Positions 16,380 to 27,214 of a stretch of 34,288 bases of DNA are shown in pieces (the first letter of the stretch is position 1; each line of letters starts with the position of its first letter). The stretch is from Actinomycetospora sp. NBRC 106375 (GTDB taxonomy: Bacteria; Actinomycetota; Actinomycetes; Mycobacteriales; Pseudonocardiaceae). The notes below the pieces were generated by a model. The model was not told where the DNA came from and did not search any database. It saw only the letters and a list, made by a program, of their open reading frames with translations. The DNA lies in contig NZ_BSTS01000031.1 of assembly GCF_030269665.1 (NCBI RefSeq), forward strand, positions 1 to 34,288, in the 5' to 3' direction. The translations under genes and the position numbers were made by a program.

Positions 16380-17180
16380 ATGGCCCTCGCTGCGCGGTTT
16401 CCGTGGCGGCCGGAGTTCCTCGAGGGCTCCTCGTTCGTGGTCGGTGGCGCGAGCAGCGGCCTGGGCCGCGCGGTGGCCGAGCACCTCGTCGCTGCCGGCG
16501 CCCGGGTCCTCGTCGTCGGCCGCACATCGTCCGCACTCCGGGCGACGGTGTCCGACCTCGGCGACAGGACGTCCGCGTGTGTCGCCGACCTGGCGACACG
16601 GGACGGGGCCGAGACCGTCGTCGCCGAGGCGTCCGCCCGTTTCGGCAGCCTTGCCGGAGTGCTCGTCAACGCCGGTGGGGGTCCGCCGGGTGCGTCTCCG
16701 CTCCAGGTGGACGACGCGCAGTGGCGATCGACCTTCGACCTCCTGCTCGGCGGCCCGATCCACCTCGTCCGCAGCCTTCTGCCGATCCTCGATCCGGGGG
16801 CGTCGGTCCTGTTCGTCACCGCCACGTCCGTCCGTCAACCCGTTCCCGGCCTCGCCGTGTCGAACGTCCTGCGCCCCGGTGTCGCCGCCCTCGTCAAGAT
16901 GCTCGCGCAGGAGCTCGCCCCGTGCGTCCGGGTGAACTCGCTCGCGCCCGGCCGTTTCGACACCGAGTACGTGCGGAAGCTGGAACAGACCTGGGCGGAC
17001 GAGACCGGAGTCCCCGCCGACGAACAGCGGCGGACGGCGAGCGCCCGGATCCCGATGGGGCGTTACGGCGACCCGCACGAATTCGGACAAGCCGCGACGT
17101 TCCTGCTCTCGCCTGCGTCCTCGTACATCACGGGCACGTCGGTGCTCATCGACGGCGGCCTGGTGCCGGCGCTCCCGTGA
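16380..17180 (+). CDS. Atypical short-chain dehydrogenase/reductase (BKR-like, catalytic Tyr and Lys replaced)
   Basis: A 266-residue SDR-fold protein. GGASSGLG at 22-29 takes the place of the usual TGxxxGxG cofactor loop, and NAG occurs at 97-99. The Ser of the active site is kept near 150. The YxxxK pair is replaced: by alignment on the following K-M-L-A-Q-E-L-A helix, Tyr becomes S161 and Lys becomes R165 (SNVLR). A subgroup of ketoacyl-reductase-like SDRs with S-N-x-x-R here is known, so this is a lineage feature and not a fresh mutation. Its activity is uncertain. The C terminus ITGTSVLIDGG is standard. ATG at 16380 has GAGAGG nine bases upstream, better than ATG at 16371. Its stop is three bases from the convergent tetR stop. 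Confidence 0.85.
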   Translation: MALAARFPWRPEFLEGSSFVVGGASSGLGRAVAEHLVAAGARVLVVGRTSSALRATVSDLGDRTSACVADLATRDGAETVVAEASARFGSLAGVLVNAGGGPPGASPLQVDDAQWRSTFDLLLGGPIHLVRSLLPILDPGASVLFVTATSVRQPVPGLAVSNVLRPGVAALVKMLAQELAPCVRVNSLAPGRFDTEYVRKLEQTWADETGVPADEQRRTASARIPMGRYGDPHEFGQAATFLLSPASSYITGTSVLIDGGLVPALP

Positions 17181-17183
17181 CCG

Positions 17184-17780
17184 CTAGCGCCGCGGCGTCC
17201 TCGTGACGTCGAGGAACCGGACGACGGCGGTCGCGATCTGGTCGGCGACGGCGTCGGGCGGGTGCAGCGGCAGCACGACGTGGCTGATGGTCAGGCGCGC
17301 GGCGATCTCGGCGGCCGACGACGCCGTCGCGGCGTCGAGCTCGGGGCGCCGGCGCTGCAGGAACGCCGCCGCCCGGTCGCGCGCCGCGGTGATCAGCGGC
17401 TCCGCCTCGCTCGTCAGCAACGGCAGCAGGTCGGCGGCGCCCTGGCCGGTGAGCATCACGCGCAGCAGCGGGTCGCGAGCGACGGTGTTGAGGGTCGTGC
17501 GCACCGCCTCCACCCACGCCCGGTACAGGTCGTCCTCGCCCTCGAGCGCGGCCTCGAGCCCTGCGAGGAACTCCTCGGTGCGCCGCAGCACGAGCGCCGC
17601 GGCCAGCCCCTGCTTGCTCGCGAACTCGTTGTAGAGCGTCTGCCGGCTGACCCCGATGCCGTCGGCGACGTCCTGGAGGCGCAGGCCCCGCCACCCGCCG
17701 GCCTCGAGCAGCTCCGCCGCCCGCTCGAGGGCCTCGTCGCGGACGAGGGTGCGGGTGCGCTCGGCGAACGACCGGCTCAT
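17184..17780 (-). CDS. TetR-family transcriptional repressor
   Basis: A 198-residue regulator with an N-terminal TetR helix-turn-helix: A-A-E-L-L-E-A-G-G-W-R-G-L-R-L-Q-D-V-A-D then GVSRQTLYNEFASKQGL at about residues 44-60. The C-terminal ligand domain is helical and of the length usual for the family. ATG at 17780 lies eight bases after TAGGGT (17789-17794 minus), a TANNNT -10, so the mRNA would be nearly leaderless. The gene is divergent from the P450, and a palindrome within the P450 promoter is its likely operator. This predicts repression of P450, perhaps relieved by the P450 substrate, and autoregulation. Confidence 0.9.
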   Translation of the reverse strand: MSRSFAERTRTLVRDEALERAAELLEAGGWRGLRLQDVADGIGVSRQTLYNEFASKQGLAAALVLRRTEEFLAGLEAALEGEDDLYRAWVEAVRTTLNTVARDPLLRVMLTGQGAADLLPLLTSEAEPLITAARDRAAAFLQRRRPELDAATASSAAEIAARLTISHVVLPLHPPDAVADQIATAVVRFLDVTRTPRR

Positions 17781-17822
17781 GGTCGTCGACCCTAGACCGA
17801 TGTGGCGTTCGTGTCTGCGCCG

Positions 17823-17851
17823 TGGACACAACAAGAATTCGTGTCTAGCGT
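17823..17851 (+). promoter_or_regulatory. P450 promoter with embedded palindromic operator
   Basis: On the plus strand TGGACA (17823-17828) and TAGCGT (17846-17851) form a -35/-10 pair with an exact 17-base spacer. ACAAGAATTCGTGT (17831-17844), a 14-base near-palindrome with 12 matching positions centred on GAATTC, fills the spacer. TTCGTGTCT recurs at 17808-17816 and 17838-17846. A repressor bound there would block RNA polymerase. The divergent TetR protein is the natural candidate. Confidence 0.6.
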
Positions 17852-17880
17852 CCGGGGCATCCGACACCGTGGAGGTGGCC

Positions 17881-19332
17881 GTGTCCGTGGTCCGCACCGC
17901 GACGGGTGAACGCCTGTCGTCCGTCGTGCTCGCGCCGATGCCGGCGGGGATCGACCGGCGCCTGCTCGAGAAGACGCGCCCGCAACGGGTCGTGCCGCTC
18001 GCGTCGCCGCCCACCGGATCGGACCTGAAGCCGGTCCCGGGCGACGCCGGCCCGCCTGTCATCGGGCACACGCTGTCCTACATCCGGTACGGCAGCGCCT
18101 TCACCCGCGCTCGGCACGCCACGCTCGGGCCGGTGTCGTGGTGCGGGTTCGTCGGCGAGCACGTCGTCATCGCCGCGGGCCCCGAGGCGACCCACCAGGT
18201 GCTCACCAACCCGGACAAGGCCTACTCGCAGGACGGCTGGCGCTTCCTCGTCGACGACTTCTTCCACCGCGGGCTGATGCTGCTCGACGGCGACGACCAC
18301 CGCGTGCACCGCCGCGTCATGCAGGAGGCGTTCACGGCGCCGCGCGTCCGGGGCTACGTCCACCGCACCGTGCCCGTACTGCGCGAGGAGATCCCCACCT
18401 GGCCGCAGGGCCGGCAGCTGCGCGTCTACCCGATGCTCAAGCGCCTGACCCTCGACGTCGCCACCCACGTCTTCATGGACGACCGGTCAGGTCCCGAGGC
18501 GGAGCAGGTCAACCAGGCGTTCATGGCCTGCGTGCAGGCCGCCAGCTCGATCGTGCGCCGCGACCTGCCCGGCACCCGGTACCGCGCCGGGCTGCGCGGG
18601 CGGGCCCTGCTCGAGCGCTACTTCCGGGCGGCGCTGCCGGCGAAGCGGGCCGGGGAGGGCGACGACCTGTTCTCGGCGCTGTGCCGCGCGCGGACCCCGG
18701 AGGGCGAGGCGTTCACCGACGACGACGTCGTCAACCACATGATCTTCCTGATGATGGCGGCCCACGACACGTCGACGATCACCAGCGCGGCCGCGGCCTA
18801 CTACCTCGCCGCGAACCCCGAATGGCAGGAGAAGGCGCGTGCGGAGTCGCTGGCGCTCGGGTCCGACGTGCCGGATCTGGCGGCGCTCCAGTCGCTCGAG
18901 ACGCTCGACCTCGTCATCAAGGAGTCGCTGCGTCTCGCGGCGCCGGTGCCCGTGGTGATGCGGCGGACGACGAAGGACACCGCGCTGCTCGGCCACCACC
19001 TGCCGGCCGGCCAGCTGGTCATGGCCGCGGGCGCGGTGAACCACTTCGACCCGGCGATCTGGACCGAGCCCGACACCTTCGACCCCGACCGCTTCAGCGA
19101 CTCCCGTCGCGAGGACAAGGCCCACCGCGACGCGTGGATCCCCTTCGGCGGCGGCGTGCACAAGTGCCTGGGCATGCTGTTCGGGTCGCTCGAGGTCACC
19201 GCGATCCTGCACGAGCTGCTGCGCCACCACCGCATCACCGTCGCGCCGGGCTACACGCCGCGCTGGGACAACACCTCGCTCCCCGTCCCCGCCGACGGCC
19301 TCCCCCTGCGCCTGGAGCCCCTCGGTATGTGA
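17881..19332 (+). CDS. Cytochrome P450
   Basis: A 483-residue haem monooxygenase. The I-helix oxygen-activation motif is AHDTS at 294-298, with Ala where Gly is usual. The ExxR pair is E348/R351 in KESLR, and the haem-binding loop is FGGGVHKCLG with Cys429 as axial ligand. The N terminus has no membrane anchor and starts with a roughly 45-residue leader before the proline-rich LKPVPGDAGPPVIGH. The order of motifs and the CLGMLFGSLEV end resemble sterol- or fatty-acid-type bacterial P450s, but the substrate cannot be assigned. GTG at 17881 follows GGAGG (17871-17875). The stop TGA lies in the large inverted repeat shared with xerD. Redox partners are not adjacent; the FprB protein about 11 kb away is a candidate only. 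Confidence 0.92.
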   Translation: MSVVRTATGERLSSVVLAPMPAGIDRRLLEKTRPQRVVPLASPPTGSDLKPVPGDAGPPVIGHTLSYIRYGSAFTRARHATLGPVSWCGFVGEHVVIAAGPEATHQVLTNPDKAYSQDGWRFLVDDFFHRGLMLLDGDDHRVHRRVMQEAFTAPRVRGYVHRTVPVLREEIPTWPQGRQLRVYPMLKRLTLDVATHVFMDDRSGPEAEQVNQAFMACVQAASSIVRRDLPGTRYRAGLRGRALLERYFRAALPAKRAGEGDDLFSALCRARTPEGEAFTDDDVVNHMIFLMMAAHDTSTITSAAAAYYLAANPEWQEKARAESLALGSDVPDLAALQSLETLDLVIKESLRLAAPVPVVMRRTTKDTALLGHHLPAGQLVMAAGAVNHFDPAIWTEPDTFDPDRFSDSRREDKAHRDAWIPFGGGVHKCLGMLFGSLEVTAILHELLRHHRITVAPGYTPRWDNTSLPVPADGLPLRLEPLGM

Positions 19333-19372
19333 GCAGTTCGCGCCCCCAGAGGGGCGCCAACTGCTCACATAC
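19325..19372. terminator. Long inverted repeat spanning both stop codons of P450 and xerD
   Basis: Arms of 22 bases at 19325-19346 and 19351-19372 pair with a single mismatch around a CAGA loop. The arms begin GTATGTGAGCAGTT. Because of the symmetry, the plus-strand P450 and the minus-strand xerD both end in the codons ATG TGA taken from the repeat. It should act as a bidirectional terminator. Its length and perfection, well beyond normal terminators, suggest a mobile or repeated palindromic unit. Confidence 0.75.
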
Positions 19373-20291
19373 GGGCGCGCGGGTGGGCCATCGCGAAGAC
19401 CTCGCGGAGGGTGTCGACGGTGACCTGGGTGTAGATCTGCGTCGTGGTCACCGAGGCGTGACCGAGCAGCTCCTGCACGACGCGCAGGTCGGCGCCACCG
19501 TCGAGCAGGTGCGTGGCGAACGAGTGGCGCAGGGTGTGCGGGGAGATCGCCGCGTCGACGCCCGCCCGGTCGGCGGCCTCGCGCAGCGACGCCCACGCGC
19601 TCTGGCGCGACAGACGCGCGCCGCGCGCGTTCAGGAACAGCGCCGGGGTCCCGCGGCCCGTGGCGGCGAGGGCGGGACGGGCGCGCACGCGGTAGGCGTC
19701 GAGGGCCGCGAGCGCCGGGCGCCCGATGGGCACGATGCGCTGCTTGCCGCCCTTGCCGGCCAGGCGCACCGAGCGCGCCACGGTGTCGACGTCGTCGACG
19801 TCCAGCCCGACGGCCTCGGTGACGCGCGCGCCGGTGGAGTAGAGCAGCTCGAGCAGCGCGCGGTCGCGCACGCCCGCCACGTCGTCGGTCTCGCCCCCGC
19901 GCACCGAGAGCAGCCGGTCGACCGTCGCGACGTCCAGCGCCTTGGGCAGCCGGCGCGGCGGCGACGGCGGGTGCACCTCCCGGGCGACGTCGACGGCGAC
20001 CAGGCCCTCGGCGAGCGCGAACCGGTGCAGCCCGCGCACCGCGACCACGGCACGGGTCGCCGACGCCGTCGCCAGCGGCGCCCGGTCCCCGCCGCCGGTG
20101 CGCAGGGCGACGAGGAAGTCGGTGACGTGGCGCTCGGCGACCTCGGCGAGGTCGGTGACCCCCGCGGTGTCGAGGTGCTCGAGGTAGCGGTGCAGGTCGC
20201 GCCGGTAGGACGCCAGCGTGTTCTCCGCCGTGCCCCGCTCGACCGTGAGGTGGTCGAGGTAGAGGCGGACCGCCGAGGCCGGGGTGCTCAT
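19365..20291 (-). CDS. xerD: Site-specific tyrosine recombinase XerD
   Basis: A 308-residue recombinase that resolves chromosome dimers at dif. The N-terminal SAM-like DNA-binding domain includes [18 protein letters not shown]. The catalytic residues are R156 (STGARVTE), a lysine in the beta-hairpin (K180/K183), H252 and R255 ([10 protein letters not shown]), H278 (LLGHAS) and the nucleophile Y287 (TTTQIYTQV). All are intact and the length is standard. ATG at 20291 overlaps the ald stop by four bases (ATGA). Its last two codons lie in the inverted repeat shared with the convergent P450. Confidence 0.95.
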   Translation of the reverse strand: MSTPASAVRLYLDHLTVERGTAENTLASYRRDLHRYLEHLDTAGVTDLAEVAERHVTDFLVALRTGGGDRAPLATASATRAVVAVRGLHRFALAEGLVAVDVAREVHPPSPPRRLPKALDVATVDRLLSVRGGETDDVAGVRDRALLELLYSTGARVTEAVGLDVDDVDTVARSVRLAGKGGKQRIVPIGRPALAALDAYRVRARPALAATGRGTPALFLNARGARLSRQSAWASLREAADRAGVDAAISPHTLRHSFATHLLDGGADLRVVQELLGHASVTTTQIYTQVTVDTLREVFAMAHPRARM

Positions 20292-21412
20292 CCCGCCTCG
20301 GGCAGCACCTCGGCCAGCCGCCGCACCGGCAGGTCGTGGGCCGCGCCGACGGCGTCGGAGACCAGCTCGCCGTCGACCACTGCGATCCCCTTCGCCAGCG
20401 CCGGGTCGGCCGCCGCCGCGCCGGCGAGCCCGCTGTCGGCGAGCGCGAGGACGTAGGGCAGCGTGACGCCGGTCAGCGCGCGCGTGGAGGTCGTCGGCAC
20501 CGCACCAGGCACGTTGGCGACGCAGTAGAAGATCGAGTCGTGCACGCGGTAGGTGGGCTCGGCGTGCGTGGTGGGCCGGGTGTCGGCGAAGCAGCCGCCC
20601 TGGTCGACGGCGAGGTCGACGAGCACCGACCCGCGGCGCATCTCGCCCACCAGCTCGTTCGGGACGAGCACGGGTGCCTTGGCACCGGGCACCAGCACCG
20701 CGCCGATCACGAGGTCGGCCTCGCGGCAGGCGCGCTCGACCTCGGGGGTGCTGGAGAGCACCGTCCGGACAGCGCCCGAGAAGATCTCGTCGACGCGCCG
20801 CAGCGCCTTGACGCTGACGTCGAGCACCTCCACCGACGCGCGCAGCCCCACCGCGATCGTCACCGCCGCGAGCCCGGACGTCCCGGCGCCGATCACCGCG
20901 ACCCGCCCCGGCCGGACGCCCGGCACCCCGCCGAGGAGCACGCCGCGCCCGCCCTGCGCGTTCTCCAGGTGGTGCGCCCCGACCTGCGGCGCCATGCGCC
21001 CGGCGATCTCGCTCATCGGCGCGAGCAGCGGCAGGACGCCGTCGGGGGTCTGGACCGTCTCGTAGGCGACGGCCGTCGTGCCGGCGTCGAGCAGGGCGGT
21101 CGTGCACGCCCGGGACGCCGCGAGGTGCAGGTAGGTGAAGAGCACCTGACCGCGCCGCAGCCGGTGGTACTCCTCCTCGACGGGTTCCTTGACCTTGAGC
21201 AGCAGGTCGGCGGACGCCCACACCTCGTCGGCGGTGTCCAGCACGCTCGCGCCGGCCTCGCGGAACGCGTCGTCCGTGATTGCCGAGCCCAGCCCGGCAC
21301 CGGTCTCGACGAGCACCTCGTGGCCGCGGCGCACGAGCTCGGTGACCCCGATGGCCGTCAGCGCGACCCGGTCCTCGTGGTCCTTGACCTCCCGCGGCAC
21401 ACCCACCTTCAT
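20288..21412 (-). CDS. ald: Alanine dehydrogenase
   Basis: A 374-residue NAD-dependent enzyme converting L-alanine to pyruvate and ammonia, and the reverse. It opens [19 protein letters not shown]. Substrate residues R15, K75 (LLKVKEP) and H96 (TYLHLA) are in their usual places. The NAD loop is [14 protein letters not shown], with the Gly-rich pattern slightly altered (GAGTSG). The DLAVDQGGC stretch and its Asp are present. ATG at 21412 lies six bases after TATGGT (minus strand, 21419-21424), a TANNNT -10, so a leaderless mRNA is likely. Coupling to xerD through ATGA is notable because their functions are unrelated. Confidence 0.95.
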   Translation of the reverse strand: MKVGVPREVKDHEDRVALTAIGVTELVRRGHEVLVETGAGLGSAITDDAFREAGASVLDTADEVWASADLLLKVKEPVEEEYHRLRRGQVLFTYLHLAASRACTTALLDAGTTAVAYETVQTPDGVLPLLAPMSEIAGRMAPQVGAHHLENAQGGRGVLLGGVPGVRPGRVAVIGAGTSGLAAVTIAVGLRASVEVLDVSVKALRRVDEIFSGAVRTVLSSTPEVERACREADLVIGAVLVPGAKAPVLVPNELVGEMRRGSVLVDLAVDQGGCFADTRPTTHAEPTYRVHDSIFYCVANVPGAVPTTSTRALTGVTLPYVLALADSGLAGAAAADPALAKGIAVVDGELVSDAVGAAHDLPVRRLAEVLPEAG

Positions 21413-21418
21413 GGCCGG

Positions 21419-21424
21419 ACCATA
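21419..21424 (-). promoter_or_regulatory. -10 element for leaderless ald transcript
   Basis: TATGGT on the minus strand, six bases before the ald ATG, fits TANNNT and the spacing of leaderless actinobacterial promoters. No Shine-Dalgarno sequence is visible before the ATG. Confidence 0.45.
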
Positions 21425-21477
21425 GCGGGGCGCGCACCCCGTGACGGGGCGCCGCGCGGCGGGCGGACACTGATCAC

Positions 21478-22371
21478 GTGCGACTCGGGTTCTCGGTGCC
21501 ACAGTTCGGCGACGCCGTCGACGAGGCCGGCCGGATCGGCGACTTCGCGGCGCGCGCGGAGGAGATCGGGGCGGCGAGCCTGTGGGTCGGCGACCGGCTG
21601 CTCGCCGCCGTCGACCCGACGGTGGGCTACGGCGGCACCGACACGATTCCCGAGCAGTTCCGCCGCACCCTCGACCCGTTCGCCCTGCTCGCCGTGGCCG
21701 CGACCCGGACGACGCGGGTCACGCTCGGCACCAGCGTGATCGTCGGCCCGCTCTATCCGCCGGCCGTGCTCGCGCGCTCGCTCGGGACGATCGGCGCGCT
21801 GGCCGCCGGTCGCCTCGTCGCCGGGCTGGGCATCGGCTGGTCGCCCGAGGAGTACGCGGGCGCCGGGCTGGGCTTCGACCACCGGGGCGCCCGGCTCGAC
21901 GAGCTCCTCGACGGGCTGGACGCGCTCTGGTCCGCGGCGCCCGCGCCCCTGACCGGACCCCGCTTCCCGCTGCCCGCGGTCCACGTCGAGACCCCGGAGC
22001 CGCGCCCGGCGGTCTACCTCTCCGCGTGGTCCGAGGCCGCGCTGCGCCGCGTCGGGCGCCGCGCCGACGGGTGGCTGCCGGTCGGGCGGCTGCCGAGCGA
22101 CGACATCGAGGGCCAGGCCCGGGCGCTGCTGCGGTTCCGCGCGAACATCGACGCCGCCGCCGAGGAGGCGGGCCGGGACCCGCAGGCCGTCGGCACGGCG
22201 CTGCGTCTCAACGCCGCCGCCGGCACCGACGCGGCCACGATCGCCGACGCCGCGCGCCGCTTCGTCGACCTCACGGGCTTCACCGACGTGTTCGTCGACC
22301 CCATGTACGTCGCCCCGGGCGTCGACGACGGCCTGGCGCTGCTCGAGGACCTGATCCGCCGGACGGCGTAG
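21478..22371 (+). CDS. LLM-class (luciferase-like, probably F420-dependent) oxidoreductase
   Basis: A 297-residue TIM-barrel flavin or F420 oxidoreductase. The start MRLGFSVPQFGDA, then AASLWVGDRL, the VTLGTSVIVGPLYPPAVLARSLGTI strand-helix pair, AGLGIGWSPEEYAG and the C-terminal FTDVFVDP are family hallmarks. Such enzymes use FMN or F420; the TIGR03619-like actinobacterial groups are mostly F420 users, so that is the more likely cofactor, by inference. It starts at GTG 21478, 65 bases from the divergent ald start. Its substrate is unknown. It is a lone plus-strand gene inside the minus-strand core. A hairpin separates it from the convergent NUDIX gene. Confidence 0.87.
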   Translation: MRLGFSVPQFGDAVDEAGRIGDFAARAEEIGAASLWVGDRLLAAVDPTVGYGGTDTIPEQFRRTLDPFALLAVAATRTTRVTLGTSVIVGPLYPPAVLARSLGTIGALAAGRLVAGLGIGWSPEEYAGAGLGFDHRGARLDELLDGLDALWSAAPAPLTGPRFPLPAVHVETPEPRPAVYLSAWSEAALRRVGRRADGWLPVGRLPSDDIEGQARALLRFRANIDAAAEEAGRDPQAVGTALRLNAAAGTDAATIADAARRFVDLTGFTDVFVDPMYVAPGVDDGLALLEDLIRRTA

Positions 22372-22419
22372 TCGCCGGCACAGGCCCCAGTGATCAACGG
22401 GGACTTCGCGCGCCTAGAA

Positions 22420-22442
22420 GCAGCGAACAGCACGTTCACTGC
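22420..22442. terminator. Bidirectional hairpin between LLM and NUDIX genes
   Basis: GCAGCGAAC (22420-22428) pairs with GTTCACTGC (22434-22442) apart from one mismatch, leaving a five-base loop. It sits between two convergent stops (22371 and 22449), where a shared terminator is expected. Confidence 0.5.
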
Positions 22443-22448
22443 ACACCC

Positions 22449-25915
<3,467 letters not shown>

Positions 25916-25916
<1 letters not shown>

Positions 25917-27109
25917 CAGCCCCCGACCCCCCGAGCGGCGGAGACGGTGGCGTCCCAGCCCTCCCGCAGCAGCATCACGATCGCCTCGGCCAGCCCGCTC
26001 GCGAGCAGCGCCGCCCCACCGACGGCGACGACGGCCAGCAGCAGGAGCAGCACCGCCCCGGTGGTGACCCGGTGGCGGTGCAGCGCGGCCACGGCCGAGG
26101 AGTCCACGAGCGTCGGGCCGAGGCGCAGCCGCGTCAGGACGGTCGACGGGTTGCTCCCCGACCGGCCGCGGTCCAGGAAGCCGGTGAGCGTGGCGTCGAA
26201 CCCGCACGCGACCACCAGCGAGGCCCCGTGCCGGTGCGCCAGCAGCAGCGCCATGTCCTCGGGGTTGGCCGACGACGGGAAGCCCAGCGGGTCGATGCCG
26301 GCGTCCTGCAGCCGCGCGAGCCCGGCGATGTGCCCGTCGGTGTCGGCCGGGATCACGACGTCCACGGCCTTGCGGGCGAGCTCCGGGTCGATCTCCAGGG
26401 CGGTGCCGACGACCACGGCGGGCGTGTAGCCGGCGGCGCGCAGGCTCTCGGCCCCGGACCCGACGCCCAGGAGGACCGGCCGCTCCTCGCGCACGAAGTG
26501 CTTGAGCCGCCGCAGCTCGGCCACGTGGTCCGACCCGGGCGCGACGACGAGCACCGAGCGGCCGTGCACCGCGGTCTCCAGCCCCGGCACGCCGACGCCG
26601 TCGAGCAGCATCCCCCGCTCGCGGCCCATGAACTCGGTGGTGTTCGCCGAGAACGCCTCGAGCTGGGCGGCGAGCCCCCATCGCGCCTCCCCGAGCTGGT
26701 CGGCGACCGTGTCGGCGGTCTGCGAGAAGCCGCGCGCGACCTCCTGGTCACCGACGTAGACCCCGCCGTCGTGCAGGCGGACCGGCGCCCCGTCGCGCAC
26801 CCGGCGCAGGACCCCGTCGCCGACGTCGTCGACCAGCGCGATCCCGGCCTCGGTGAGGATCTCGGGGCCGAGGTTCGGGTAGCGGCCCGAGATCGACGGG
26901 GACACGTTGATCACCCCGGCGACGCCCGCGTCCACGAGCGCGTGGGCCGTCGCGCGGTCGAGGTCGACCTGGTCGATCACGGCGACGTCGCCCCGTCCCA
27001 ACCGGCGCAGCAGCTCCGGGGAGACCTCGCCGCCGGACCGACCGCCGAGGCGAGCCGGACCGGCGACCCCCGCCGGTGCCTCCTTCGTGCGCCCCCGTGG
27101 CCACTTCAT
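25916..27109 (-). CDS. steA: SteA-family protein (putative cytokinetic ring protein)
   Basis: A 397-residue protein of the actinobacterial SteA family (Rv1697), which resembles thiamine pyrophosphokinase in part and in corynebacteria acts with SteB at the division site. Residues in the middle read VLVVAPGSDHVAELRRLKHFVREERPVLLGVGSGAESLRAAGYTPAVVVG and then GFPSSANPEDMALLLAHRHGA, family hallmarks. Near the C terminus a single hydrophobic helix (TTGAVLLLLLAVVAVGGAAL) anchors it in the membrane. ATG at 27109 is used; GTG at 27118 would add three residues. It is coupled to mctB. A weak hairpin lies between recN and this gene. Confidence 0.88.
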
Positions 27110-27150
27110 GCCCGCCACCCCGCACCCGTGCCGCGACCGCCGGAAGTCAT

Positions 27151-27175
27151 GCCCTCGATGGTCGTCGGCGAGGGC
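27151..27175 (-). terminator. Weak hairpin between recN and steA
   Basis: GCCCTCG (27151-27157) pairs with CGAGGGC (27169-27175) around an 11-base loop in the 105-base gap. The long loop and absence of a U-tract make its function doubtful. Confidence 0.25.
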
Positions 27176-27214
27176 GCGTGGACGGAGCCGACGCGCCGGG
27201 CGGGGACGCGCCGG

